A stretch of DNA of 64,000 nt, taken from Chytriomyces cf. hyalinus JEL632. Lineage: Eukaryota > Chytridiomycota > Chytridiomycetes > Chytridiales > Chytriomycetaceae. The notes beneath the pieces are model-generated. The model saw only the letters and a list, made by a program, of their open reading frames with translations. It had not been told where the DNA came from and did not search any database. The DNA lies in NCBI GenBank assembly GCA_025435555.1, contig JAIWWG010000016.1, positions 186,001 through 250,000 on the forward strand, read 5' to 3'. The position numbers and the translations under genes are program-made. Below, one piece after another: positions 14,855 through 27,700 of this stretch (position 1 is its first letter; each line of letters starts with the position of its first letter).

Positions 14855-14902
14855 TTTCAATAAAAAATAAAACCAAAAGTTGATAAAAAAGTTCAAGCTT
14901 GA

Positions 14903-17013
14903 ATGGAAAGGCAAAGCGAAAAGCCGCCGAGACACTGGACGCGCATCGCAAAAGATGCCACGACGGGACTTGCGGAGGTCGGCAGGCGTCCGCCGCTGCT
15001 TGCAGGAGAGACCTTGTTGACAATGCAGAGAGGCGTTGGGCTGTATGATGGGTAAAACATGAAAGGCACTGAAATGCGAATCCATCTCTCATCAGTCCTT
15101 CTATTTTATGCAATTATGCTCTGTGCATCAATCTCAATGTTTCGAAGGGCTGCTCGGTGTGCCGCTTTCGACAGTGGTGCATGCTGGACGTCATCGCACC
15201 GCATTCTGTGGATCAGTGATACAGACGGCGATGTTCTAGCATTGTCTCTCGAGCGCATATTTTCGGTGGCAGTGGCCGGCGGATTTGGCGTAAGTCTACT
15301 TTTTCGGTTGTGTGAGTTATATCAACCAATTCCTCCCTGCAGCAATTCATGCCCGCTGCTCTCAAGTCATCTCCAAAGATTACTCTGACTCTTTCGAACA
15401 ACTTAACTTCCTCCACTGCCGAACTCAATGGCACTGCGCCAGAAACCTCAACCTCCAATGTTACGTGGAAATGCTCAATTTGCGACGCGTACAATCCAGA
15501 CAACATTCGCATTTGCGCACAATGCGGTGTGAAACGCGATCCTTCAGCATCATCGTCCAGCACTGCGCAACTACCGCAGCCGCTCTCTGCAAGCGAGAAG
15601 CAATGCCCCGTTTGCACATTTATAAACCATTCAGACGTGTTTTTTTGCGAGGCCTGCGATTCACGCTTTCCATCTGCGCAATCTTCTTCAAAACTTGAAT
15701 CAAGCGCATTGGGTTCTAAAGGCTCTCTTCAGTCCGCTTCAGCACAGAATGCTCTCGACGATGATGATTTGACGGTGAAGTTGAGTTTCCGACAAGGAGG
15801 AATCAGTGAATTTGCAAAGGCCCTTAAAGCAGCCATATCATCAAAGGAATGGGAAAAAACCCAAAAGTCTGCAGCCGAAATTGATGGAATGCTGCCTTCA
15901 TCGCTCGAATCGGCCACCAGATCGCTAAACATCTCATCCAGCGGCGGTGGCGGGATCTGTAAGATCATTTTCCTTTCAATGCTGACTCTATTTTTCGATA
16001 TGTTCGACTATCTGCTGATTTCTGCTTGCAAAGCCGGCATCATAAAAAAAGTCGACCAGACCAATCAGGTTCTCGATAAAACGCTGACCAACGCATTTCA
16101 GGATCTTGATGCTCTTATGTCCAAAGCATCAGACATGGTAATTCTTTTTTCTGTTTGTCAGCAGCAACTGATTTTCGAATTATTGTCCGACAATATCAGA
16201 CGAAAATGGCGCAATCTATTAGCGCGCGACTAGCAGCCGCGTCTTCTTCGAATTCCGGCGGTGCATTATCCGTCGAAGATCCTGAATTGATTGCGTTTCG
16301 AAGTTTTTTGGTGGATCTTGGGATTTCAAGTCCAGTGACAAAGTGAGTCTTTAATTTATCCCATTGTTTTCTGATAAATTCTCTGTTGCTAGAGAAATGA
16401 CAGGGGATGCATACACCCAGGAGCTTGCCAAAGAGCTTTCTGAATTTCTCGGAAAAGTCATCAAGCGGTATGGGGGCATTATCGCCCTCACAGATTTGTA
16501 TTGCATTTTTAATCGCGCGCGTGGTGTTGGTTAGTTCTTGTTGTTTGGCTATTGGGCACATTGGACAATTGACGTGAAATACCCAACAAAAGCTTTGATA
16601 TCTCCTCAGGACCTGCAAAAGAGCGTAGCTCAATTTGAAAGAATGCGACTCCCATTCCGGATGAGGAAATTTGACAGTGGTTTGCTGGTTGTGCATTCAA
16701 GCGATTATAGTGACGATGCCATTGCAACACGCATCCTGAATCACATTCAATCCGCCAAGGTAGCATCTGCAACAGATGATTGGGGTGCGGGTCTCACATC
16801 TTTGGATGTTGCATCGCGTGAAGGTGTCTCGATCGTTCTGGCAAAGGAGCTTTTGTTGGTAATACCCCCTCTTTTTACCCCTCTCTGCAAAGTTTTTTAA
16901 TGCGCATGAACGTCCCCTTGTTCCAGATTACTGAAAAATACGGGCTCATTTGTCGCGATGATTCTGTTGAAGGCATTCGCTTTTATCGCAACAGTTTTGT
17001 GGAGACTGAATAA
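14903..17013 (+). CDS. VPS36: ESCRT-II subunit Vps36 with two NZF zinc fingers
   Basis: Eight exons: 14903-15051, 15148-15289, 15343-15958, 16034-16137, 16200-16342, 16393-16529, 16593-16858, 16927-17013 (547 aa, phases close). The GLUE domain begins RPPLLAGETLLTMQRGVGLYD and TSSHRILWIS. It is split by two Npl4-type zinc fingers at about residues 138-163 (WKCSICDAYNPD...CAQCG) and 183-205 (KQCPVCTFINHSD...CEACD). The GLUE end (LSFRQGGISEFAKAL) and the winged-helix EAP30-family region follow, ending LICRDDSVEGIRFYRN. Vps36 recruits ESCRT-II to endosomal phosphoinositides and ubiquitinated cargo. Yeast Vps36 carries NZF inserts while animal Vps36 does not, so this copy has the yeast-type architecture. 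Several unspliced introns read as hydrophobic 'insertions' and should be ignored. Confidence 0.92.
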
Positions 17014-17132
17014 AATCTCGCTTATTGAAAAGCAGAAGAAACACGAACGCTGTATTCATTCCGAAATACACTAAACAGCGACCACGTCCACCCAAATTGC
17101 ATGACATCTTGCAGCAAGTGCAGGGCATCATC

Positions 17133-20100
17133 TCATCTTTTTCTCTTGAAACGCTCTTTCGCTCCCAGGTCCTTCTTCGCTTCTTTCGGTTCGTTGCCCA
17201 ATTTGGCAAGTCCTCCAAAAACGCCATCTGGTATAGCCCTCTTTTGTAGATTGGCAAATTCTTTCTTCCCTTCCTCGTCCACATCCTGCTGCGGCTCTTC
17301 ATCTTCATCCAAATCCATTTCTTCCTTCTCCTCCTCCTCATCTTCGTCGTCATCACCAATCTCAATTTCATCCGGATTTGCTGCATCTCCTGATTCAGGA
17401 ACAGCAACTCCGGCCGTCACTTCGCCCAATGTGGAACGCTCTGTTGCTGGAACAAACCCAACAATACGGGACCCGCCAGGTTGCTTGACTTCGGTGCTTG
17501 GGAGTGCACGACCTGCCTTACGATCTTCTTCGTCCAATTCGGCATTGATTTTGGCGGACTGAGCATCTGTGGGTTCTTTTGCTGCAATGGCGGCGGCACG
17601 CTGTGCCAGAAGTTGATTTGATATGAAGCTGACGTCGGTGTTGAACTTTGCTTGCACGCTGCGCTTCAATCTAAGCGTGAAAGAGAAAAGATAGCCGGTC
17701 ACGATCGACGCAGGTGAAAGGTAGAAGGGGTGACAAACAAAATCTTACCTCAACATTTCCTTAAATGTATCTTCATTGCCGTGCTTTGTCTCAAACTCTT
17801 GCCAAAACTTCCAGTATTCCGCGTCAATTCTCGGATCAGCAAACTGGCTTCCATAGCTCCAAATCGCACGTGCTCGATCAACCTCAAACAAGCTCGCCTC
17901 GAGCTGGGCGAATCGCACCGCCATAGTTCTCGCTGTCTTATCCGGCAGGACTTCCAATGCTCGGGAGTAAATCTCGCGGGCACTGGTGCGACCAAAGAAG
18001 GAAACGCTCTTGGCAATGTACAACTCAAACACCGGGAAGCGATCTGCTTGGCTGACAGCACGTGTTGCGCGGTCGTAAATTTTCATGGCGTGCCGTGTGA
18101 GGCCGTGATCTTCTTCCAGTTTGGCATACATGAGATAGAGTGTCTTCGCAAAATTTTCGGGGCATTTGTCGAGGGCATGTTCGAAAAGATCACGAGCACG
18201 TTCCAGTTTGTCTGCACCATGGCGTTGCACAAACTTTTGAAGGTACAGGTTCCATAACTCGAAAGCCACGGGGTAACCAAACAGTTCAATGCCGCGCTCG
18301 TACGCTTTGTACGACTTTAAAAAAGTGACACCGAGTCAGTACAGTAAAATGCGAAGGTGACGACTGCGGAAATGGAACTAACCTCTTCAAACCACTTGTT
18401 TTCTTCCAAAAAGTTAGCACAGTTTATAATGACTTGCGGCGTTGCAATCTTGAGCTCCATAATTCGTTCATACACAAGTTTCGTGCTTTCCATAGTTCCG
18501 ATTGATTCCTCCAAATCAACATAGAATGACCACAGCTTCAAACTTTTGAAGATTCTAGTCTGTGGTGGCAGCTCGTCATCATTGTAGCGAATGAGGCCCA
18601 AATTTGGAGTCTTTTTGGACAAAAGAGGAGGAACAGTCGCGCGGCCCATCACTTCCAATGCGCGCTTGAACTGCTTGTGGCGCAACTCCATCTCAGCCCA
18701 CTGACACCATAACTCGGCTAAATCATCCACGTGCTTGTAGACAACGTTCACTGCTCGTTCAAAGATTTTACGTGCTTGGTCCAGTTCTTGGTTTTCTTCG
18801 TAAAACGTGGCAAACCCGGTCCAAAGTAAATGCAGCTTTCCGCTGCTTTTCTTTGGAACAATGGTGGCAACAGCTTCGGAATAAGTCTCCACCACTTTTG
18901 CGGCATTTCCTCTTTCCTTCCACAAATGCGCGCGTCGGTCCCATTCATTGACATTGTGTGGGTTTTGCCTCAACAGAACGTCATTGACCAAGAAAGGCCT
19001 CCTTTCCATCAGTTTTTCTAACCTGGCGAGCCGCATGTCAACATCCACTTCCAGAGCCTCGCGATCTTCAGCAGCGGTATCTTCCTCAAGCCCTGCAATT
19101 TCCTCCATCCGCGCAGAAATCACTGATTCTTCGAATTCGGCGTAAGCGTCAAATACCATTGTAAAGTCCCTCACGGTATGGACTTTGACAATCGCTTCTT
19201 CGTATACATCTCGCGCAATCTCAAATTTACCACGAGCCACATGCCACCTTGCCAAGTAGTTCCACAGCCGACCCACCTGATCTGTAAATTTTGCAATCCC
19301 TGCGCGGATCATACGTTCAACATTTAGGACATTCATTAATCCGGATCCCTTTCCTGAGCCAACGCCGGCTGTTTCTGATGCCCCTCCCTTCCGGACAACG
19401 TCATAATCTGCCACGGTGCCAAAGATTCCGTCACTTGTCGGTAAGAGAACCGACTCAGCATGCGAAACAGCCAGTTCGCAGAATTCTGTCCACAATTGGA
19501 ACGATGTTTTCCCTTTGGGGCTCACATACGAAGGATCCGACATAATGATTGACAAGACTCTGGCAGCTTCAGCATATCGTGGGCCCTTCCGGCGTTCCAT
19601 TTCTATTTCTCGATCCTCTTTGACATCCTCCTCCTCATCGTCTGCTTGATCTTCGTCTTCGTCCGTGTCCAGACTAATCAAAAGAAGTTCCACGTAATCT
19701 TCTGCAGCATCTAATCCTTGCAGTTTCAAGTAGCGTCGCCAGATCCGAATTGCCGTTTCGCCGCCGCATTGGGAGGCAAATTTGAGATACAAGTCCCAGA
19801 TACGGGGATGTTGGGTGATTGGTAAGGCTTTCAAGGCACGGTCAAATGTGCGACGGCACCTGGTGGGAGCCGGTTGATGCATGAGAAAACGGGCGTAATT
19901 GAGCCAGATGATGGGATGCTGGTGAGAGTAAAAAAAAGCTTAAGGGATTCATAACACATTTCAAGGTCGAAAAAAGCATGCAAGCAACTGTACCTTATTG
20001 CAGAGGATCAGTGCCCGCTCATAAACTGAATTGATGGCAGCATAGTCCGGATGAGATATGGGCTTCAACCTCTTTGACAAGCCTGTTGCTGGGTTTGTGG

Positions 20101-20779
20101 ATTTGATGTCCAGAACTTGCGCTACGCGCAAATCAGAGTATGCTTTCCAAAGTTTGTAGGAGCCCGGCAGTGAGAGCAGTGCGCGTTCAAAAATAAAGAA
20201 GCGCGCTTCGAGGGCAGCGGTTGCCTTGTGGTCGAGATAAAACAGCCAGGCCTTCAAATAGTGTGGAGTTCGGATGCATTCTTCTTCAAACGCTGTACCG
20301 TACATCAAGAGATGGTTAGAAATGGCCCACAGGAGCACTCCAACGTCCTTACCCATATCATCAGCACCGATGAACGCCAGAACGTTCTCTTTGGATTCGG
20401 ACAATGCCGTTGTGTTCGAGGCCGATGTGGAGAAAGGCAGAGGGACCTTAACAGCCGAAATGTCTGCGGGTTTGCGAGGAGGTGGTGGAGGCGGCTTCTT
20501 CGCTTGAACTTTGACGTTGACTTCGACTCTAATGTCCGATTGGACAGCAGAATCGCTTTCTTCGTCCTCGTCCGTATTCCTCTCCTCCTTCTCTTCTTTA
20601 ACGGCCTTTTCAACTTGGACGTGGACTTTCACATTTGCATTCTCGGCGTCATCAGACTCGGCCTTTGCTTTGCCCTTCCCCTTCGCTTTTCCTTTTGCAG
20701 CGGCTCGTGCATTCGAAGGCGCGAGGCCGGACTCGCTTTCGGATCCGGATGCTTTGCCTTTGCTTTTGCGTGGTCCCAT
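17133..20779 (-). CDS. SYF1: Pre-mRNA-splicing factor Syf1/XAB2 (HAT repeats)
   Basis: Four exons: complement 20779-19994, 19918-18383, 18314-17749, 17670-17133 (1141 aa). The body is built of HAT/TPR-like helical repeats with the W-x-x-Y/F and E-R-A-L spacing: SYKLWKAYSDLR, ERALILCNK, HPRIWDLYLKFASQC, RIWRRYLKL, ARDVYEEAIVKVH, AVAFELWNLYLQKF. This is a core subunit of the Prp19-associated (NineTeen) complex of the spliceosome. The first about 120 residues are a Lys/Glu/Ser-rich extension followed by a Pro run. The C-terminus has an acidic stretch and ends in a basic RFKRKR tail that may be a nuclear signal. It is convergent with VPS36. Confidence 0.93.
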
Positions 20780-20864
20780 TTATATATAAATATCCAAGTC
20801 TGAAAAACCTTTTATGTTTTTACTTTTCCAATTCGCATCCCCCCACTTCGTTTTTTGTTGCTTA

Positions 20865-23380
20865 TTACACGCGGATATGGTACTTGCCAGACCGGCAGAA
20901 CGCTCGAACACCCTGGATATGGGTTAAGTCAGTCAGCCGCTCTTATAAATACGCCGAGAGGAAAAGTGCAAAACAGGATGCAATGATGAACAAATCTCAC
21001 CTTGAACGGAACATACATCTCCCCCAAAACATTTAACTGATCAATCTTGATTCCAGATGCAGTGTGCATGGCAACTTTAAACTCCACGGCAATATCCACC
21101 AAAGGCGTCACGCTCAGCTGGTCTGTACCAGAAGCTGCCCTACTTGTCGCGTTTTTACCCTTCTTCTTGTCCTTCTTCTTTTTTTTAGACCCCGCTCCTT
21201 CTCCATCCTCTTCTGCGCCTGGAGGTGGTGAAACAAACTTTTCTTCGGCGAGTGCAGTAACAGCCTCCGTTGTAAGAGTTCCAGTCAGCTGCGGCGCTGG
21301 TGCATCAGGTTGGATCTTGGCAATAATCCAACGGATTTTCTGAAGTTTTTCATAATCAGACCTCAGACCAGCGAAAAAAAAACGAACAGGATAAATGTAG
21401 ACTGCATACTCGCGCGTTCTGATCATACTGAACACTCCCAACACTGCCGTTCATTTGCGCTCCGGTGACTTGCGGCGGCAATGAGATTGTGACAATGACT
21501 TGGTCGAGAGGTTTTCCGCCGGTTGACCGAGGGTGAACGCTAATAGAAAGTTTACCTAATATAACAAGTATTAATGTATGAAGAAGAATGGAACCGAATG
21601 GAATCACAGAGAAAGTACCTCCCGCTTTCGTGAGATTGATTTGCGGCTTGATTTGGACAGGTAAATGCTGGCTGTTGGACATAGGAATCCTGCATGTGTG
21701 AAGCGTCCATGTTAACGGAGTGCATGGAAAAAATCATGCCACCTACACATAATCCATAAGCTTAAAATCACCATCTGGGGGAACAAACGAGACAACACGT
21801 TCTTTTTCAAAACGGAAATATCTGTGCAAGCAGAAAGATAGAATGGGTGAGTGAAAATGTGAGCATACGAGGGAAAAGAAGGGGATACAATGAATGGCGG
21901 AAGTCGCTGGCCGATTGAACGCACCTGACGCATGGGTGAAACGAAGTCATGAGATCCTCAAACATTTTTGGGTTCAGGAAGTTAAGTGTCAGGTCCGGCA
22001 TGCCTAAATCAAACCATTGCGGTGAGTTTTCAGTCGACGAGAATGTCGAATAATATCATGGGAATGTACCAGAAAGACGAGAAGAGCACCGAATCTCTCC
22101 AGTTACGTTGCCCGTGATGATATTTCCGTTTCTAAATCGAATTTAGTGAGTTACTGAGGGATTATCGGGAGAACGGAAACAATGTGGCACCGGTCTTGGA
22201 TAACGTTCAGACTTTCAATCACGTCCATGTAGAATTCGTTTTTGGCATATCGGATGTTGGACGCACGCCAAGGCACCTGCGAAAAAGATGCCTGTGGAAC
22301 ATGCTGTACCGCTGTTCCGCTCAATGAAACCGCATTCATCATACTAGCCAAAAGAGAGGGTGGTGGAACCATATCCTTCAAAATGGCGGGTTCGGTTATG
22401 TATGGGTGACCGTGATCAAGCATTTCCTCGAGCAGCTTCGCACGACAAGAAAAGGCACTCAAGAGTTAGAAAAGAGCCCTTGTTCATTTGAAAACAGCTT
22501 TGATCGTGGAGAAACATGCGCTCACCTCATAAACGAAAACAAAGTGTTCTTTGATGATGATTTCGGAGATTTCGCCAAAATACTCAATCAGAATGTCCAC
22601 CATTCGCTGCAAGAATTCGACAATCACAAGAGGTTGAACTGTGCATTCAGTATTGCGGTCGTTGTTTAATCACGGGTCAAAGTCGGATAATTGTGCATTC
22701 CGCAGATACAAAAGCGGATTAGCAACATGTCGTCACATCCGACAGCTTCGAATGAAAGAGCAAGTGCATTACCTTCTTCCTGAAATAGCCCCACAAAGAA
22801 AAGGCCGTTTCGTTGAATATGAACCAAGTAAAACTCGTCGGTGGACGCCAAAGGAGTAATATCAAAGACATTGGTTTCATTCACAATAACGCCTCCATCC
22901 CCGCCAATATAGAACGCATTCGAAGCCGAGCCAAGCGATGGCTGCTCAACAGTTGGAATCGAAGCGGCCAAGTTTGAAAGCGATGGGATAGCATTCGAGA
23001 GAGAGTTGAGTGCGGAAGCCGCAGCAGCAGTGGTTGTTGCCGCAGCAGAGACAGCAGCAGCAGAAGCGGTGGATGCGAGCGAACCGACATTGATTGCGTT
23101 GAGGTTAATTGTATTCGGAGCAATGACAGACGCGAGCGAGTCTGCGGCAACAGGCACCGTTCGCATGCCCGATCGTGATACTTGATGCCAAAAGAGTGAG
23201 AGTGCCTTGCGGGCCGCGGCCGAGGAGTCTCCGCGGCAGTGTTTCTCGATCAGAGGTGTTCTACGTTTGGATTCATCATGAACAGATACAGTGTAGTGCA
23301 TCAGTGACTGATATCCGCGCTTTCTTGCAGGGCATGCCTTACCCTGACGACGTTGCTGACAGCACAAAGAATGCATCCAT
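20865..23380 (-). CDS. APM3: AP-3 adaptor complex mu subunit
   Basis: Eleven exons: complement 23380-23343, 23260-22773, 22638-22526, 22435-22191, 22131-22070, 22003-21925, 21821-21747, 21689-21619, 21555-21410, 21339-21001, 20912-20865 (567 aa, all phases close). N-terminal longin-like part: MDAFFVLSATSSGTPLIEKH, YLVHIQRNGLFFVGLFQEE, EYFGEISEIIIKEHFVFVYE, EMLDHGHPYITEP. The mu homology domain follows: RNGNIITGNVTGEIR, GMPDLTLNFLNPK, FHPCVRYFRFEKERVVSFVP, and it ends GVRAFCRSGKYHIRV. AP-3 sorts cargo to the vacuole/lysosome-related route. Odd points: an Ala/Ser/Thr-rich insert of about 90 residues in the longin region and a Lys-rich insert (KKKKKDKKKGKN) in the mu domain. Confidence 0.92.
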
Positions 23381-23707
23381 GCTGGCGAGATTTTATTCAC
23401 CTTTTGTAAATATTTTATGAGATTGCGATGAACACGACCAGCACATCCACTGTCCAGTAGAACGGGACAAATCCTTCATCCAGCAACACGGACACAACAC
23501 TGTTTATAACATTCGATGCATCGCTGGATGCCAGGAACGCATTGGATTACTTATCAAAGACTCTTGACGAAGCACTTGTGCGAGCAGAAACTGTGAAATA
23601 ACAAGAGTCATACACCCTGTTTCCACTGCCTTCGAGACTTGCTCTGACCGGCCTGTGTTGACATGTCGTGGATTCAGGCCAATGCATCATTTTATAAACC
23701 TCTGAAA
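23381..23707. other. Intergenic, 327 bp, between divergent AP-3 mu and SDF2
   Basis: Divergent promoter region. The plus strand contains a short frame at about 23466-23601 that reads like protein (TLFITFDASLDARNALDYLS, ending AETVK then TAA), preceded by ATG plus ten codons and a TAG at 23463. No acceptable splice joins it to a start. It could be a gene remnant or chance. The SDF2 frame also has an upstream in-frame ATG at 23663. Confidence 0.35.
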
Positions 23708-24584
23708 ATGAAACTCGCTCAGCTCCTCACAAGCTGCCTATCGTTCCTCTCGACATCAAGCGCAGCTGATTTCGTGATAGAAAAAGAGTTTCAGGCCGTT
23801 ACGTGCGGATCTTCGGTCAAGCTGGCACATTCGGCGTCAGGCGTCCGCCTTCATTCTCACCAGATTACATATGGTTGGGTAATTTCTTGTGATGTGTGGC
23901 TTCATCTCCAACCCACTCGCTCACGCCGTGCTCAGGATCTGGCTCTGGTCAGCAGTCGGTGACAGGTTTTAACAGCGGCGATGACTCCAAGTTTGTTGTT
24001 TGATTGCCCGTCAGTTTCGTTGGCCAACCGTTGTCTACCACCAGCTCCCTATTCCTCGTCGACAGCGCATTCGGTGCGGATCCTTGCGTTCGGGGAACTC
24101 CGTTTGCATGCGACAGCCTTGTCCGGTTGGTGCTCGAGTCGTATTCGCGAACTCTTTTGACACGTCGTCAATATCTTTTCCTGTTTAGACTCAAGCACCT
24201 CAACACAAACAAGTATCTGCACTCGCACAACCACGTATCTCCCCTTTCCAGCCAGCAGGAAGTATCCGCTTACGAATTCACCAACAGTGGTAATGATGCC
24301 ACTTTATAATCTGCTCACATACCCCTAAACTTTGTTTATTTGCTGTCACATAAGAGGATGACTGGAAGCTGATTTGCATCGACAAGAAGGACAAAGTTTG
24401 GAAGCGCGAAAGTAAAGTGCGTCTTCAGCACGTCGCTACCTCGAAATACCTGTCAAGTAATGCCAAGCATCAGTTCCGCAATCCTATTCCTGGCCAGCTT
24501 GAGATTTGCGCAGTGAAAGCGGCTGGAAACAATGAGCTGTGGCAAGTGCAGGAAGGAATCTTTTTTGCACAGTTGGAAGACTGA
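23708..24584 (+). CDS. SDF2: SDF2-like ER luminal protein (MIR domains)
   Basis: Exons 23708-23873, 23936-23990, 24045-24125, 24189-24289, 24355-24584 (210 aa). A signal peptide (MKLAQLLTSCLSFLSTSSA) is followed by three MIR repeats: VTCGSSVKLAHSASGVRLHS with YGSGSGQQSVTGF, then DSLVRLKHLNTNKYLHSHNH, then SKVRLQHVATSKYLSSNAKH. This is the SDF2/SDF2L1 layout without the transferase part of Pmt proteins. SDF2 proteins work with ER chaperones (BiP/ERdj3 in animals) and with O-mannosylation quality control. Start 23708 gives a clean signal peptide; the in-frame Met at 23663 would bury it. Two introns use the unusual donors gttggg and gttggt. The C-terminus shows no HDEL-type signal (ends FAQLED). 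Confidence 0.9.
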
Positions 24585-24780
24585 GTGTGGAATAGTGCAA
24601 TACAATCTGACTTTTTGAGAAGAGAAAAGATCGAATCGCACTGCTGCATCCTTTGGCAAACATGGGAACTGGACATCATGAAGGTCGAAATATTTTCAAT
24701 ATTTATTTATTTAACTTTATGGATAAACGCAAATCGACGCAAAAAGAAGCTGCACTGCATTTTGAAGTTGAAGTAAAGCC

Positions 24781-27700
24781 ATGACGTTTGCACTGAGCGC
24801 AACACAGCACGCGCCGAGCGGGATAGAGCATGTTGCCCATGGAGTGTTTACCGGACCGCGAGCTTCCAACCTACTCGTTGCGCGTGGCAGCCTGCTGCAA
24901 GTCTTTGTGCTTAGCACATCTGGTTCCAGTGTCGGAGCAGACGGTCGAGGGACCGAGTCGGGACCAAGCACCGTGGATGAAGCTGGACGGCGGCTCACGC
25001 TCCTTGCACAGTTCTCTCTTGCAGGCGTTATCACATCAATGGCCGCAGTGAGATTGCCAAACACGGCTGTGGGATTGGCCGGAATGGATTCGTTGCTGAT
25101 TGCGTTTGCGGATGCGAAGGTTGGAATTTCTCTTGTCTCGCTTGTGCATGACCTTTTTCTCAATGGAGTTCGCAGATGTCCCTTGTGGAATACTCGCGTT
25201 CCACGGCTTCCCTCACTACTGTATCCATCCACTACTTCGAGCGAGATGAGCTCAAGGTGAACTTATCACGTTCGTTTCTGTGTTTCTTGCACTAATTCAC
25301 TTTTCTGACTCTTGCAGAAGGAGCTCACAGTTGAAAAGGCACCGCCAGAATTGCGCGTTGATCCGCAGTCCCGTTGCGCCGCCCTTTCTTTCTATGGCGA
25401 TCGAATGGCCATATTGCCATTCAGACATGATGTGGCTCATGACGCTGAGGATCCTTCAAGGTCTCCCACACATCTTATTTGTTCGCTTGATTCTCACACA
25501 TGCTTCTCTCCCCAGCAAATACCCATTCCATCCAAGCTACGTGTTCAAAGTGTCAGATATCGATTCAAAAGTGAGGCGGATCATTGACTTTGTATTTCTC
25601 TTCGATTTCTTCGAGCCGACACTCGCTATTCTGTACGAAACGCATCAATCGTGGACTGGGTGCGAACTTTCAAAATGCGTGCACATTTGCCATTCTTCTC
25701 ATGAATTTTGCACAATAGTCGTCTCGCTGCGCGCAAAGACAATCGTGGGCTGTTGGTTGTTTCGGTCAACACCTCCAAAAAAACATTCCCGGTTCTCTAT
25801 CAAAGCCAGCATTTGCCGTACAATAGCACTCAGTTGATTCCAATGCCAAGCCCGCTTGGCGGCCTGCTCGTCAAAAGCAATAATGCGCTCATTTACGTGG
25901 ATCAAACGAGCTTGCCAGGCGTGGCCATTGCATTCAATGCCTTTTACGGGCGCGAACACGCTCTTCCAACACCTCCACCTGCTGAGTGCCAAGGTCCACC
26001 AAACCCACGGGATAATTTGCTGTACCACAAAACAAATGTGACTGACCATAAGAGCTGGGGCATTACATTGGAAGGTGCCGAAATTGTTCAAGTGAACCCG
26101 GATACTGTATTGGTGGTCTGTGCGGACGGAGAACTGTTTGTGGTTGAGATGGTTGGGCATGATGATGCTGGTTCGGGTTGGGCCAGGCGAAACGGTGGAG
26201 TAAGACGGTTCCGTGCAACCAGATGCGGAGTGCGCGCAACTGTTCCTGAAACTTTATGTCGCATGCCCGTCGGCGGAAGGCTGGTTGGGGCTGCTGGACT
26301 AAAAACATTCTACAACGAGATTTTGCAAACTTCGTGCGTCTATGTTTTCGTTGGGTCTCGACTAAGCGATTCTCTCCTCTTGAAAGTCGTGGAACGGAGC
26401 GGAGTGATTGAATTTGGGGACAAAATAGCGACTGGCAGTGGTTCGTCAGCAACAGCATCGTCCAGTGCTCCGAGCTCGGCGCCCACGAAATCGCGCTATG
26501 GAAGAAGGATTCAAGAAGTGGAAGAAGATGACGACGATGATCTGTACGGAGAATCTGAAACGACAGCCAAGGCATCAGAAAAGAATGGGAAACTTCGGTC
26601 AGGTGCAAACTCAACGAATACCACACCACCGAATGGAGCTGTTGTAGCAACTGTATCCGATGAAAGCGCTGAAAAACCAGCTCGATTCACCCTGGGAGTC
26701 ATTGACGTTTTGGCTGGCCTAGGGCCAATCCGTGACATGGCAGTGGGAGAATTTAAACGCGAAACATCGGACGAATACACACCGGATGATAACACTTTGC
26801 GGCGAGAGCTTGAAGCTGTATGTTGCGTTGGTCAAGGCGTGTATGGTGCGCTTGGGATTCTGGCCCGGAATATCAGACCTGAAATTCACACAACCGTCGA
26901 TCAAGATGAAATCAAGGGCTTTAAGGAAGTATGGACTGTCAAGTGCTTCGACCCTAATTCGACGGCCGCTGAAAATCAGTACCACAAGTATCTCATCATG
27001 TCGAATGAAAACACTACAACGGTACGCCAGCCATATGTTTCGAATTGTACCTCTCAACTGAGCAACGTAATTATACCTAGGTTCTTCAAACTGGCCGCGA
27101 AATCAATCAAGTCACTGATAGTGGATTCTTCACAGCCGGGTGTAGTGTCTTTGTCACATCTGTTCTAAACGAAACGGCAATCATGCAAGTGCAACCAAAT
27201 GGAGTGCTTTTGCTCTCATACGACGGGAAACTGATCCAAAATATCGAAATTGGGGACACTGATACTTGGGTCGTTTCATGTTCCGTGTCAGATAACTATG
27301 TAGTCTTACTACTGTGTGATGGTGGGCTGATCCTTCTAAAGTCGGACGAAACGACTCGAAGCATGACCAAAGTATTCGAGAAAAAGGTACCCATTTTTAT
27401 CGCACCAACAGTTGGGAAAAGTTTGACTCGTTCGACAGGACGCATCCATATCGAGCGCAAGTTTGTACTGCAATCCTGCAGGATCAATGTCTCTTCAAAC
27501 CGTTGAAACTGTTTTGCAGAGGCAAGGCAGAGCAGACATTGGAAATTCCGAGGCAAACACAGAAACTGATTCATCAAACGGCAAACGAAAACGTGACTCA
27601 GTTGATGACGAAGACGATGATGACGATGATCTGTATGGGACTGGCAAAGATACCACTAATGCAGTTCCGATGGCAGATGCGGGAAATGATCAGCCGGGAA

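Noticed and set aside
15959-16033. Hydrophobic segment in VPS36 resembling a transmembrane helix
   Set aside because: It is a stop-free 75-nt intron (gtaaga...aag); splicing gives the expected GISGIIKK sequence.
17101-17562. Plus-strand Ser-rich open frame
   Set aside because: It is the antisense of the acidic GAA/GAT-rich tail of SYF1.
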